A stretch of DNA of 64,000 nucleotides from Alkalihalobacillus sp. FSL W8-0930 (GTDB lineage Bacteria > Bacillota > Bacilli > Bacillales > Bacillaceae_D), in contig CP150183.1 in NCBI GenBank assembly GCA_037965595.1, positions 2,728,001 through 2,792,000 of the forward strand, read 5' to 3'. Within the stretch, counting starts at the first letter, position 1, and every line of letters starts with the position of its first letter. The notes under the pieces are model-generated. The model saw only the letters and a list, made by a program, of their open reading frames with translations, had not been told where the DNA came from and ran no database searches. The position numbers and the translations under genes are program-made. Shown piece by piece: positions 56,038 to 64,000 of the stretch.

Positions 56038-57060
56038 TCAGCTTTCTTTAGATAAAGTGTAGATTTTCATATCTCCATCTCTAATATAACCCATTTTCCT
56101 CATCAATTCCGAGAAAAGTAAACTAAGAAATGCTGGAGCTATAAAATAAAAGATTAAAACTGCGATTATACTCGAAGAATGAAAGCCCATATCTCGAAAC
56201 GTCATAATCGGTCCAACTAATCCACTTGTGCCCATCCCGGCTCCCGCAGGAATATTTGTTATCCCAAATACAATGACTCCGATTGGTGCTAAAATGGCGC
56301 CGGCTATAAGAGGTGGTATGATAATAATCGGCTTTTGAATGACTTTCGGAAGGAGTAGCATCGAGGTCCCGAGTCCTAATGGAATCAATCCCGAAAAACG
56401 GTTATCTCTGAATCCACTGACAGCAAAACCGATCATTTGGGCTGCACAGCCTATTGTTGCAGCTCCAGCAATTGGTCCTTCAAGCTCTAATACCATTCCA
56501 AGGGCAGCACTTGAAGTCGGACCTGTTATAACAAGCCCCATGACAGTCGCTACCACAATGCACATAATAAGTGGTTGTTGTTCACCTGCCCACATTATCG
56601 CATTTCCTAATGTAGTCATTGTTGTTTGAACACCTGGTCCTGCAAAAAAACCAACCAAATATCCGCTAATTACTGTTACAAAGGGAACAAGAATAATATC
56701 CATTTTTGTTTCACCACTAATCAGTTTTCCAAGTTCAACCGCAATAACAGAGGCAACAAAACTCCCAGACACGCCCCCAAACTCCGCTCCTGCCGCTCCT
56801 GCCACCACAGCAGAAAGTACAACGAGCCTTGGCGCCTTTAGTCCAAGAGCTATGGCAGCCCCAATGGCCGGCCCCATTAGCGACATTGCTAAATCTCCAA
56901 TACGTATGAGACTATCTACTCCGAACTGTTCACCTGCTGTACTTAGAATGAGTCCAATAATTAGTGTTGCAAAAAAACCAATAGCCATTTGCCCCATCGC
57001 ATCTATAAAATAAACTCGCCAATGAAGCCTTACCCCTTTTTTCTTTAAAAAAGCGTTCAC
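56038..57060 (-). CDS. PTS EIIC-like (PfoR-type) membrane protein
   Basis: 340 residues, eight to ten membrane segments. Resembles the PTS_EIIC_2/PfoR group: FIDAMGQMAIGFFATLIIGL, MGPAIGAAIALGLKAPRLVV, GPTSSAALGMVLELEGPIAG, NIPAGAGMGTSGLVGPIMTF. No EIIA or EIIB gene lies nearby and the protein has no phosphocysteine domain, so normal PTS transport is doubtful; some relatives act as regulators or unknown transporters. GTG start with CAGGAGGAG upstream. It is next to ytpP and divergent from ytoQ. Confidence 0.85.
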   Translation of the reverse strand: MNAFLKKKGVRLHWRVYFIDAMGQMAIGFFATLIIGLILSTAGEQFGVDSLIRIGDLAMSLMGPAIGAAIALGLKAPRLVVLSAVVAGAAGAEFGGVSGSFVASVIAVELGKLISGETKMDIILVPFVTVISGYLVGFFAGPGVQTTMTTLGNAIMWAGEQQPLIMCIVVATVMGLVITGPTSSAALGMVLELEGPIAGAATIGCAAQMIGFAVSGFRDNRFSGLIPLGLGTSMLLLPKVIQKPIIIIPPLIAGAILAPIGVIVFGITNIPAGAGMGTSGLVGPIMTFRDMGFHSSSIIAVLIFYFIAPAFLSLLFSELMRKMGYIRDGDMKIYTLSKES

Positions 57061-57205
57061 GGTTTCTCCTCCTGTCGTCTACCCATCTCATCATACTCTT
57101 AACTATTACACCTGACAAGACACTTGTTAAAAAGTGTGATGTTTTGTTTTTGTCAAGTGAAACTCGTATACTTTAACTACCAATCTAATAGAGGAGTGAA
57201 TAAGT

Positions 57206-57646
57206 ATGGAATTAAACGTATACCTTGCCGGAGAAATTCATAGCTCATGGAGAGAAACCATTAAACAGTTGGCATCCGACCTACCGATTACGTTTTATCA
57301 TCCAATGGAACATCATGATCGTTCTGATAACATCGGTGAAGAAATTATGGGTGAACAACCAAACGCTGTGTTAAAAGATGAAGCCGCTTCTAGCATAAAC
57401 AATTTACGAACACAGGTCCTTCTTCAGAAATCTGATGTAGTGGTTGCGCTATTCAGTGAAACCTATCGCCAATGGAATACGGCAATGGATGCTTCTACAG
57501 CAGTTGCATTAGGTAAACCACTCATCTTAATCCGCCCAGAAAAGCTTCATCATGCGCTGAAGGAGTTATCGAACAAAGCACAAGTTGTTGTAGAAACACC
57601 AGAACAAGCAATCTCTGCTCTTTCGTATATATTTGAAAAAGAATAA
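57206..57646 (+). CDS. ytoQ: YtoQ family protein
   Basis: 146 residues of the YtoQ family, a distant member of the nucleoside 2-deoxyribosyltransferase fold. N-terminus MELNVYLAGEIHSSWRETIK, with the conserved His pair in YHPMEHHDRSDNIGEEI and the region VVALFSETYRQWNTAMDAST, where Asp and Ala follow the fold's nucleotide-binding pattern. Function unknown. GAGGAGTG precedes the ATG. Repeat copy D begins 9 bp after its stop. Convergent with the next gene. Confidence 0.9.
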   Translation: MELNVYLAGEIHSSWRETIKQLASDLPITFYHPMEHHDRSDNIGEEIMGEQPNAVLKDEAASSINNLRTQVLLQKSDVVVALFSETYRQWNTAMDASTAVALGKPLILIRPEKLHHALKELSNKAQVVVETPEQAISALSYIFEKE

Positions 57647-57655
57647 AAAAGGCTA

Positions 57656-57926
57656 AGGCTGGGACAAAATTATAAATCAATTAGAAAAATGGCGAATGAT
57701 TCTACGATCGAATCATTCGCCATTCGTGTTTTTCGGATTATTTAGTAAGACGAGCGGAGGGAGAACCTGAGACTCCTACGGAACAGAACGCAGTGAAGAC
57801 ACTGTAGCGGCGCTTTTCCGCGAAAGGTGCTGAGGCCGTTCCCGGCGGGTGCGAAGGATTCTCCTGTAGCGGATTTATTGCTATGTTCGTGTTTTACTAT
57901 CCACATTAATGTTATGTCCCAGCCTC
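57656..57926 (+). repeat. Interspersed structured element, copy D (best-preserved ends)
   Basis: About 271 bp between convergent genes, 9 bp after ytoQ and 8 bp before the next stop. Perfect terminal inverted repeat GGCTGGGACA (57657-57666) and TGTCCCAGCC (57915-57924), nested in flanking AATAAAAAAGGC and GCCTTTTTTTATT, which also pair, so each strand exits through a U-tract. Hairpin AATGGCGAATGATTC-7-GAATCATTCGCCATT at 57688-57724. Body hairpins CAGTG-AAGA-CACTG (57791-57804) and GCGCTTTTCCGCGAAAGGTGC (57810-57830). Opposite in orientation to the other three on the chromosome but the same relative to its upstream gene. Confidence 0.92.
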
Positions 57927-57934
57927 GCCTTTTT

Positions 57935-58477
57935 TTATTTAGTTTGTTGCTCTACAAGATACTGGCCGTATAGGGCTTTTACAATGTGACTGAACATCTC
58001 TTTACGCGTGATCCAGTTTAATGTAAAGGCACCGACTGCTCCTTCTCTTGTATTCGTTCCTTCCTCTTTCGCACGCTCATTCATAATTGTACCGAGCTCT
58101 TGACCCTTTAACAGCTCATCACTAACTTCTGTCGGAACAGGAATTTTTAGTCCACTTGCTTCCCATGTCTTCCCTTTTTTATCGACAAGAACTCCCCAAT
58201 TGCATAACATTAAAGCGCCAGTTTCCGTTTCACTAACTCCACCTTCAAGTCCGATCGCTAAGTCTGCTTCAGCTTCAAGCAGTGCTGCTTTTGCACGATT
58301 TAGTGCACCGAGTCTTGTTTCGTCGTCAGAGAAAGGCTGGCAACTCACACCTGAAGGAACCTCTGTTGAAACAAAGGAGAGTGGCTCACTTAATAACGTC
58401 TCTTTTACCGCGTGAACCTTTGCTGGATTCTTTGTCCCGATGGCAACAATGAATGGGGTTGTGCCCTCCAAACTCAT
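57935..58477 (-). CDS. DUF84 inosine/xanthosine triphosphatase-like protein
   Basis: 180 residues, DUF84 (YjjX-type non-canonical purine NTP phosphatase). It removes ITP, XTP or similar from nucleotide pools in known members. Features: [19 protein letters not shown] at the N-terminus (nucleotide-binding), [20 protein letters not shown], the acidic [10 protein letters not shown], and [11 protein letters not shown]-like end. The start overlaps the ytoP stop by 4 bp, so the two are coupled. Function is by family only. Confidence 0.87.
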   Translation of the reverse strand: MSLEGTTPFIVAIGTKNPAKVHAVKETLLSEPLSFVSTEVPSGVSCQPFSDDETRLGALNRAKAALLEAEADLAIGLEGGVSETETGALMLCNWGVLVDKKGKTWEASGLKIPVPTEVSDELLKGQELGTIMNERAKEEGTNTREGAVGAFTLNWITRKEMFSHIVKALYGQYLVEQQTK

Positions 58478-59550
58478 AAAGAATGACCAATAAGCGATTC
58501 GAACATTGATTTGTCCGATGTTTTCACTAATTTAATTAATAGTTCCTTCGCTGCTGCATAGTCATCTACATGAATAATGGAGCCTGATGTATGGATATAA
58601 CGTGAGCAAATCCCCACTACTGCTGATGGAACCCCTTGATTAACTAAATGAACTCTTCCTGCATCGGTGCCACCTGGAGAAATAAAGTATTGGTATGGAA
58701 TGTTATTTGATTCAGCCGTATCTAAAATAAACTCACGCATTCCTTTGTGTGTAATCATCGTACGGTCGAAAATACGTAGAAGTGCACCTTTTCCTAAACG
58801 ACCAAACGCGTCAGCTCCACCTGTAGCATCATTGGCAGGACTTGCATCAAGTGCATAGAACAAATCAGGATTAATCATTTGGGCAGCTGTTTGTGCTCCG
58901 CGCAAACCAACTTCCTCTTGAACGGTTGCACCGGAATAAAGAATATTCGGGATCTCTTCTCCCTGAAGCTCTTTCAATAACTCAATGGCGAGCCCTACTC
59001 CATAACGATTGTCCCAAGCTTTCGCTAGAATCTTCTTAGGATTTGCAAGTGGCGTAAATTCACTAACAGGTACAATTTGTTGACCTGGCATCACACCAAG
59101 CTTGATGGCTTCCTCTTTATCGTCGGCACCTATATCAATGTACATTTGTTTGAGAGGCATTGGCTTATTACGTTGGCTCTCCTCAAGTAAATGAGGTGGC
59201 GTTGAGCCAATTACACCGATAATCGGGCCTTGATCGGTCATGATTTGAACGCGTTGCGCGAGCAACACCTGGCTCCACCATCCACCAAGGGTTTGAAACT
59301 TTACAAGTCCCTTGTCGTTGATTGATGTGACCATAAATCCAACTTCATCCATATGTCCTGCAACCATTACAGTTGGACCTTCCACGTTTCCTCGTTTCAC
59401 CCCAAAAATACTACCTAAACGGTCTTGTACAATTTCTTCTGTGTACTTTGATAACTCACCGCGAACAAAATGACGTACTTCATGTTCAAATCCAGATGCT
59501 CCTTGGAGTTCTGTTAACGTTTTAAATAAAGATAACGTTTCTTGATTCAT
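58474..59550 (-). CDS. ytoP: M42 family glutamyl/general aminopeptidase
   Basis: Cytoplasmic dinuclear metal aminopeptidase of large assemblies. 358 residues from the ATG at 59550 (GAGGAG upstream); the longer frame before it is not used. Motifs: [28 protein letters not shown] (first metal His and Asp), [13 protein letters not shown] (bridging Asp), [15 protein letters not shown] (catalytic Glu pair), [14 protein letters not shown] and [10 protein letters not shown]. Complete. Followed by the DUF84 gene, divergent from ytzB. Confidence 0.95.
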   Translation of the reverse strand: MNQETLSLFKTLTELQGASGFEHEVRHFVRGELSKYTEEIVQDRLGSIFGVKRGNVEGPTVMVAGHMDEVGFMVTSINDKGLVKFQTLGGWWSQVLLAQRVQIMTDQGPIIGVIGSTPPHLLEESQRNKPMPLKQMYIDIGADDKEEAIKLGVMPGQQIVPVSEFTPLANPKKILAKAWDNRYGVGLAIELLKELQGEEIPNILYSGATVQEEVGLRGAQTAAQMINPDLFYALDASPANDATGGADAFGRLGKGALLRIFDRTMITHKGMREFILDTAESNNIPYQYFISPGGTDAGRVHLVNQGVPSAVVGICSRYIHTSGSIIHVDDYAAAKELLIKLVKTSDKSMFESLIGHSL

Positions 59551-59783
59551 ACGTTTCTCCTCACTTTCTATGGATAACTGATGTTTGTATGTATTGTTGT
59601 ACAATACTCTTAGTGTATCGAATCTTATTTCAAATTGCCACTTTCTTACGCAAACAAAAAATCGTTTTATTCTTCCCCGATGGACAAACTTTGCACAGAT
59701 TTTTAACTACTGTTATGATTAGATCATCCAATCGTACTACACATAAGACATAGACGGATTACTTATGAAAGGAATGATTGACC

Positions 59784-60086
59784 TTGAAAAAGCTCTCATT
59801 TGGTTTAGGTATTGGGTTTGCTTTGGGATATCTTCTTCGTCCTACTATTTCAAAGGAACGAATTTCCCCAGAAAAGGCCTTAAAGAAAGCAAAAGCTACA
59901 GCTGCGACACAGCATACGATCAGCGGATCATGGATTCACATGAACCCTGAAACAGTTGAACGTTATGGCCTTCAATACGAGGTATATCGAGGTGGAATGT
60001 CAACTTCTACTCCGGACGGAACGGTTCAATTTGAGTTTATTGTTGAAACGAAAAACGGCACACTGTTAGAATTTATTCAGTCCTAA
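59784..60086 (+). CDS. ytzB: PepSY-domain protein YtzB
   Basis: 100 residues. A short N-terminal hydrophobic segment (LSFGLGIGFALGYLL, about 3-17) may be an anchor or uncleaved signal, followed by a PepSY-like domain (KALKKAKATAATQHTISGSW, YEVYRGGMSTSTPDG, VQFEFIVETKNGTLLEF). PepSY proteins are thought to inhibit or modulate peptidases. AAAGGA lies upstream; TTG at 59784 (MKKLSFG) gives the best start, though TTG at 59778 is possible. Divergent from ytoP. Confidence 0.82.
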   Translation: MKKLSFGLGIGFALGYLLRPTISKERISPEKALKKAKATAATQHTISGSWIHMNPETVERYGLQYEVYRGGMSTSTPDGTVQFEFIVETKNGTLLEFIQS

Positions 60087-60087
60087 C

Positions 60088-60131
60088 AAAAAGAAATCCA
60101 AGAAAGGATCTCCTTTCTCGGATTTCTTTTT
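60088..60131. terminator. Bidirectional terminator ytzB/trmB
   Basis: AAAAAGAAATCCaAGAAAGG pairs with CCTTTCTcGGATTTCTTTTT around a 4-base loop, between convergent genes. Confidence 0.88.
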
Positions 60132-60772
60132 TAGTTTCTGAACTTTGCTTCGCACCGATAAATCCGCATTTGTTTTTTAGAGAATTTCTCTTCGTACTCG
60201 GTCATCACATTTCCTTCAATTCCGCTCTCATGAAGATTCAAGCTCACTTGATTTAAGATCATTCCATAAAGTGAAAAACTGTGCAAAGAATACTCAAATA
60301 AACCCTGATTATCGGTTTTAAAATGAATCTCTCCCTGCTTTATTAAAAGATTCTCATATAAAGCTAAAAACGATTTATACGTCAGTCTTCTTTTTTCATG
60401 GCGAGATTTTGGCCAAGGATCCGTGAAATTAATGTAAAATCGATCGACTTCTCCAGGAGCAAAGAATTCTTGTAAATCAGAAACGTCTTGGCTAAGTAGC
60501 TTCACGTTCTCAAGCCCAGCTTCTTCCACACGCTCCATTGCCGTATATAAAACACTCTGATATTTTTCTACACCAATATATAAAATATTCGGATGAAGTT
60601 CTCCCATCCCTGTTAAGAACTTCCCTTTTCCGGTTCCAACTTCAACATGAATTTCATCATAATCACCAAAGGTTTTTTTCCAATTACCGGCCATTTCCTT
60701 TGGATTCTGAATCACAATGTGGTCTCGTTTTTTCAGTTCTTCAGATGCCCACGGCTTATGTCTTAATCTCAT
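60131..60772 (-). CDS. trmB: tRNA (guanine-N7)-methyltransferase
   Basis: Methylates G46 of tRNA. 213 residues from the ATG at 60772 (AGGAGG, 7 bases before), equal to the B. subtilis length; a longer upstream frame is rejected. Motifs: [20 protein letters not shown] at the start, SAM loop [29 protein letters not shown], and the TrmB signature [20 protein letters not shown]-terminal [15 protein letters not shown] contributes to substrate binding. Same position as in B. subtilis (ytmQ). Confidence 0.95.
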   Translation of the reverse strand: MRLRHKPWASEELKKRDHIVIQNPKEMAGNWKKTFGDYDEIHVEVGTGKGKFLTGMGELHPNILYIGVEKYQSVLYTAMERVEEAGLENVKLLSQDVSDLQEFFAPGEVDRFYINFTDPWPKSRHEKRRLTYKSFLALYENLLIKQGEIHFKTDNQGLFEYSLHSFSLYGMILNQVSLNLHESGIEGNVMTEYEEKFSKKQMRIYRCEAKFRN

Positions 60773-60851
60773 TTCTAATCCTCCTGCTTTTGTATAATAA
60801 CTGCACAAATGGTGACATTAACATCAAACCATTTAAAAAGGAGTCAACAAA

Positions 60852-61109
60852 ATGACCCTCTCAAATTCTCATAAATTACAACTATTGTGCGACCTTCTTC
60901 AAAATCAATCAACTGAGCAGTATATGACAGATGGAGAAGCTCACCAAATTGATCGACTTGTTCAATCTTTATCAAGAGATCCAAATTTAGACCCGTCCTT
61001 GCTGCAAACAATCCAACAGATCCAAGAGCAACACCAGCTTGATAATCGGCCTTTCACAAATGATGTGTCTGAATGGGTAACTTCACTTTCAATAAACCAA
61101 ACGACATAA
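60852..61109 (+). CDS. ytzH: YtzH-like protein
   Basis: 85 residues, the YtzH family. Helix-rich, cytoplasmic, acidic: HKLQLLCDLLQNQSTEQYMT, then GEAHQIDRLVQSLSRDPNLD, then IQQIQEQHQLDNRPFTND. AAAAAGGAG gives a strong ribosome site. Lies between trmB and ytmP as in B. subtilis. Function unknown. Confidence 0.88.
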   Translation: MTLSNSHKLQLLCDLLQNQSTEQYMTDGEAHQIDRLVQSLSRDPNLDPSLLQTIQQIQEQHQLDNRPFTNDVSEWVTSLSINQTT

Positions 61110-61145
61110 TCCTAGTCATTTCTCAGGAAATAACACTCATAACAA

Positions 61146-61173
61146 AAGCTCATCCAGACTAGTGGATGAGCTT
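61146..61173. terminator. Bidirectional terminator ytzH/ytmP
   Basis: AAGCTCATCCA pairs with TGGATGAGCTT around a 6-base loop, ending 7 bp from the ytmP stop. Confidence 0.82.
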
Positions 61174-61179
61174 CTTGTA

Positions 61180-61971
61180 TTATAGAAGCGTAGTCAAGTA
61201 TTCTTCAAACCTTTTGGCCTCTTCAGGTTGTCCTCTTTCATAATGCCATGTAATCAACGTTATAGTTTGAGCAACAACATACCAGTGCATCCGATCTCTA
61301 AGGGATTGATCAAGCTGGATACCATAGTTATGTAACCATTCTTCCCAATCTTGTTCTGCGATATAGGAATACAATAATAAGCCGATATCTAACGCTCGGT
61401 CAGCCACCATTGCCCCGTCCCAATCAATCAGATACAAATTATTCGTTTCGTCATCTACCATCCAATTATTATGGTTGATATCACAATGGCACACCACACT
61501 AGGAAAGTTGACTACTTTTTCAATTTCCCTACTGAGGTAGGTCATTCCTTCTTGAATCGTATCTATGTTCAACCCAGTTAATTCGGTTTGAATACGCAAA
61601 TTCTCCAACATGACTTCAGGGATGAGAGGTTCATTACCAATCCTCTTAAACATATCAAGTAATTCGCTCGATCCATGAATGGTAGAGAGAAGATTGGCCA
61701 CCTGGCTATCCTGCATTTGATAGGCCTTAAGTTCTTTTCCTTCAACCCATCTTTGAGCCGTAATGACATCGCCGTTCTCTAAACGTCTTGTCCATAACAG
61801 CTTTGGGACTATGCCTTCAGCCGAAAGGACCGCTAGAAAAGGTGATGAATTTCGTTTCAAAAAGACCTGATGGTCACCTCGCCGGGCTACATATGCTTCT
61901 CCTGTTGCACCTCCGGCTGGTTGAACCTCCCAGCCATCTCCTAAAAACATTTCCAACCCATTCACCTTCAA
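61180..61971 (-). CDS. ytmP: Aminoglycoside/choline kinase-like phosphotransferase YtmP
   Basis: 263 residues of the APH/choline kinase fold, cytoplasmic. Motifs: N-lobe VFLKRNSSPFL, catalytic Brenner motif VVCHCDINHNNWMVDD, metal-binding LYLIDWDGAMVADRALDIGL. The substrate is unknown; it is a housekeeping gene in Bacillus and not evidence of resistance. The start is uncertain: TTG 61971 (GAGGAAA upstream), GTG or ATG a few codons later are possible. Confidence 0.88.
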   Translation of the reverse strand: MKVNGLEMFLGDGWEVQPAGGATGEAYVARRGDHQVFLKRNSSPFLAVLSAEGIVPKLLWTRRLENGDVITAQRWVEGKELKAYQMQDSQVANLLSTIHGSSELLDMFKRIGNEPLIPEVMLENLRIQTELTGLNIDTIQEGMTYLSREIEKVVNFPSVVCHCDINHNNWMVDDETNNLYLIDWDGAMVADRALDIGLLLYSYIAEQDWEEWLHNYGIQLDQSLRDRMHWYVVAQTITLITWHYERGQPEEAKRFEEYLTTLL

Positions 61972-62059
61972 TTTCCTCTACTTTTCAAATATATCGGTAA
62001 CATTCTTACAATTATATCGCATTTGAGCTTATGAACCAAGAATGTTTCTAAAAATCAAC

Positions 62060-62095
62060 GAAAATAAAGCAGAGCTGCTTCGTTGTCTAGCTCTA
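62060..62095 (-). terminator. Weak terminator after the pullulanase gene
   Basis: AGAGCT-12-AGCTCT then GCTTTATTTT on the minus strand, 7 bp after the stop. A 6-bp stem with a poor tail. Confidence 0.4.
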
Positions 62096-62101
62096 CTTAA
62101 G

Positions 62102-64000
62102 CTACTGGATACAAACCAGTGTAGAAAGCGGAGAGACTTTAATCTCTTCTCCACGCAGTGAATACAATGGTACCAAAGAAGCAGCTTTTTCGTCAACGCA
62201 AACTTGCCATATCCCTGAAACTTTACATTGCAACGTTTTCTGTTGAAGGCTTCCATTATGAAAAACAAGCATCGTTTGAGCGTAGGCACGCTTGTTTGAA
62301 GGATGCTTTAACTGATAGGCTAAAAAATCTGATTCCCCATGAAGCCAGGTCAAATGCGCATCAATTTTTTCAAAAGTGTTTAATTGAAAACCTGCGTACA
62401 TTTTCCTAATTAAAATTAACCCTTTTACATAGCTGATGTAAGCCTGATGACGAGAACGTTGATGCCAATCCATTTGATTTATCCAATCAGGATGAGCGTA
62501 GCTATTCTCAATTCCAAACTTAGTGCGACAAAATTCCTGTCCTGCATGGATAAAAGGGATTCCCTGAGACAGTAAGATCATGCTTGTTAAAAGCTTATGA
62601 CGTCGCTGAATAGTTGTTTGATTTTCATCTGGATGCAATTTCACCAATCGGTCCCAAAGAGTCTGATTATCATGTACTTCAACATAGTGAATGGCTTGAG
62701 TAGGTGAATGAAACCGTTCTGCCCCTCCACTTATTGCTTCTTTTAGTTTTTCTGAGGAGCTTCCTGGATGGCCAAATCCTTTGTCTTGTATAGAAAAAAT
62801 GGAACCCTTTAATGCATCTCTACATTGATCATCAAAGAAAGAGATATCTGGCAGCTGGTGGGCCTGCTCAATTGTTGCCAGCTGATTAGAGGGATAAGCT
62901 GTTTGCATGTTCCAGCCTTCTCCTAAAAGGAAAAAGCCATCTTTATACTCCTTACATACATCAGCAACTTCATTCATCGTCTTGAGATCAAGGATTCCCA
63001 TTAAGTCAAAACGCAACCCGTCGATATTAAACTCCGTGATAAGGTAGCGAACCGAATCCACTATTAATTTTCGCACCATGGTTCTCTCTGAGGCAAGATC
63101 ATTTCCTACACCTGTTCCATTGCTGATCTTTCCATTTGAATGATGTCTGAAATAATATCCTGGAACTAATTTTTCAAGATTAGAATTCTCCCAGACATAG
63201 ACATGGTTGTAAACCACATCAAAGATCACCCTTATCTCTTGCTTATGGAATTCATTGACCGTCTCTCTTAACTCTATGACTCGAGTAAGACCATGATAGG
63301 GATCTGTTGAATAGCTACCCTCGACCGCAAATAAATGAGTGGTATCATAACCCCAATTATACGACTTAAATCGATTGCTCTCATCCACTGTTTGAAATTC
63401 TTGGACTGGCATCACTTGAACGTGAGTGATCCCTAGTTCCTTTACGTAATACATTCCCGTTTGGAACCCTTCTTGGTTCACCGTATGTTCCTCAACCAAT
63501 CCTAAGTACGTAGCCTTCCCATTTATGCCACTTGAATGAGCAATCGAGAAATCACGAATGTGCACCTCATAGAGAATGGACTGTTCTTTTGGTAATGCAT
63601 GAAGAGATCGTATATCGGCTAATGGAACTGTGCTGCCAATCATCGCTTTTTGCCCATTAACAGAAAGATATTTGGCATAGGGATCAACAATGCATGCTGC
63701 CTCTTTCCCAGGGTTATATACTCTATACTGGTACCAATACCCACTGTAATCTCCTGAGGTCTCACATCTCCAAATGCCATTTTCTTCTCGTTTGAATGGA
63801 TATGATTCACATGGTCGCTCATACCAATTTTTGAATAATACGAGCTCCACAAGATAAGCTGTAGGTGTCCAAACAATAAAGGTAGAACCTTCAGCAGAAT
63901 AGTCCAAACCTAAATCATTGCCACTGCAATCAAATAATTGGTCAAATTCATCTGTCCGAACAACATCTTTTATCTGTAACGGAATGTGTATATCTGGAAA
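62102..64000 (-). CDS. amyX: Type I pullulanase (5' end outside window)
   Basis: Splits alpha-1,6 bonds of pullulan and branched glucans. The frame stays open to the window edge at 64000 (the bases to 64000 encode FPDIHIPLQIKDVVRTDEF... in frame with LGLDYSAEGSTFIVWTP), so the N-terminus is missing. GH13 regions: YNWGYDTTH, where Thr replaces the usual Pro of the type I signature YNWGYDP; DVVYNH (I), DGLRFDLMGI with the nucleophile Asp (II), LLGEGWNM with the acid/base Glu (III), YVEVHDNQTL (IV). No signal seen, and B. subtilis AmyX is intracellular. Follows ytmP as in B. subtilis. Confidence 0.93.
   Translation of the reverse strand, partial: FPDIHIPLQIKDVVRTDEFDQLFDCSGNDLGLDYSAEGSTFIVWTPTAYLVELVLFKNWYERPCESYPFKREENGIWRCETSGDYSGYWYQYRVYNPGKEAACIVDPYAKYLSVNGQKAMIGSTVPLADIRSLHALPKEQSILYEVHIRDFSIAHSSGINGKATYLGLVEEHTVNQEGFQTGMYYVKELGITHVQVMPVQEFQTVDESNRFKSYNWGYDTTHLFAVEGSYSTDPYHGLTRVIELRETVNEFHKQEIRVIFDVVYNHVYVWENSNLEKLVPGYYFRHHSNGKISNGTGVGNDLASERTMVRKLIVDSVRYLITEFNIDGLRFDLMGILDLKTMNEVADVCKEYKDGFFLLGEGWNMQTAYPSNQLATIEQAHQLPDISFFDDQCRDALKGSIFSIQDKGFGHPGSSSEKLKEAISGGAERFHSPTQAIHYVEVHDNQTLWDRLVKLHPDENQTTIQRRHKLLTSMILLSQGIPFIHAGQEFCRTKFGIENSYAHPDWINQMDWHQRSRHQAYISYVKGLILIRKMYAGFQLNTFEKIDAHLTWLHGESDFLAYQLKHPSNKRAYAQTMLVFHNGSLQQKTLQCKVSGIWQVCVDEKAASLVPLYSLRGEEIKVSPLSTLVCIQ

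Noticed and set aside
1039-57926. Repeat family as a CRISPR array
   Set aside because: Copies are about 250-270 bp and 13-24 kb apart, with no short repeats, spacers or cas genes.
1039-57926. Repeat family as insertion sequences
   Set aside because: No copy has room for or contains a transposase frame. A MITE remains possible, but no clear target-site duplication was seen.
61180-61971. YtmP as an aminoglycoside resistance gene
   Set aside because: The kinase fold is shared with choline and other small-molecule kinases, and this orthologue sits in a conserved housekeeping context.
1-64000. tRNA or rRNA genes, prophage, plasmid or integrative element
   Set aside because: No tRNA-like cloverleaf, ribosomal RNA, integrase, phage structural or conjugation gene was seen on either strand.

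Overview
The window is a stretch of a low-to-moderate G+C Gram-positive chromosome from an endospore-forming Bacillaceae, probably an alkaliphilic or halotolerant relative of Bacillus such as the Alkalihalobacillus/Shouchella group. The main evidence is gene order. argGH, ackA, ytxK, tpx, ytfJ, ytfI, yteJ, sppA, ytcJ, a small acid-soluble spore protein gene, thiI, a cysteine desulfurase, ezrA, hisJ, yttP, ytsP, dgcP(ytrP), rpsD, tyrS, acsA, acuABC, ccpA, aroA, ytxH, ytxG, murC, sftA, ytpR, ytpQ, ytpP, ytoQ, ytoP, ytzB, trmB, ytzH, ytmP and amyX follow the order remembered for the ytk-to-ytm region of Bacillus subtilis. The spore genes (GerW-type YtfJ; sspA with a sigma-G-like promoter) support a sporeformer. 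An aspartate/glutamate-rich tail on a penicillin-binding protein fits an alkaline or saline habitat. No database search was run; assignments rest on motifs, lengths and gene context.

Layout. 1-1034: 3' part of an M24 aminopeptidase. 1-4.5 kb: two small unknown proteins and argGH. 4.5-12.7 kb: ackA, ytxK, tpx, ytfJ-ytfI, yteJ, sppA, ytcJ, sspA. 12.7-18 kb: thiI and its cysteine desulfurase, ezrA, and hisJ on the plus strand. 18-23.7 kb: a complete ribose operon, rbsRKDACB, with promoter and operator. 23.8-28.7 kb: a TetR regulator, free-methionine-sulfoxide reductase, a GAF-GAF-GGDEF diguanylate cyclase, and rpsD with a long leader. 28.8-30.4 kb: tyrS behind a tyrosine T-box. 30.5-38.4 kb: a block that appears inserted into the conserved order. 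It carries a class A PBP, two Gfo/Idh/MocA dehydrogenases with an AraC regulator, and an MFS transporter with an ArsR-type regulator. 38.7-43.1 kb: acetate utilisation (acsA, acuABC). 43.2-46.3 kb: MTA/SAH nucleosidase, ccpA, aroA. 46.4-48.6 kb: an unusual FtsA-like protein with tandem C-terminal modules. 48.7-64 kb: ytxHG, murC, sftA, ytpRQP, an EIIC-like membrane protein, ytoQ, a DUF84 NTPase, ytoP, ytzB, trmB, ytzH, ytmP, and the 3' part of a type I pullulanase gene.

The feature that genes do not explain is a family of four intergenic elements of about 250-270 bp (1039-1286, 25154-25422, 38464-38723, 57656-57926). Each has terminal inverted repeats (GGCTGGGACA / TGTCCCAGCC in the best copy), a 15-bp hairpin at one end and a conserved GC-rich, multi-hairpin body. 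The hairpin end always faces the stop codon of an adjacent gene, in three of four cases 8-11 bases from it. Substitutions between copies keep base pairing at several stem positions, so the element looks like a structured RNA or bidirectional 3'-end element and not inert repeat DNA. A related solo hairpin lies downstream of murC (49756-49789).

The genes mix housekeeping roles (arginine, tRNA thiolation, cell division, murein) with carbon overflow and its control: ackA, acsA with the AcuA/AcuC acetylation switch, CcpA, and cre-like sites at rbs and acsA.
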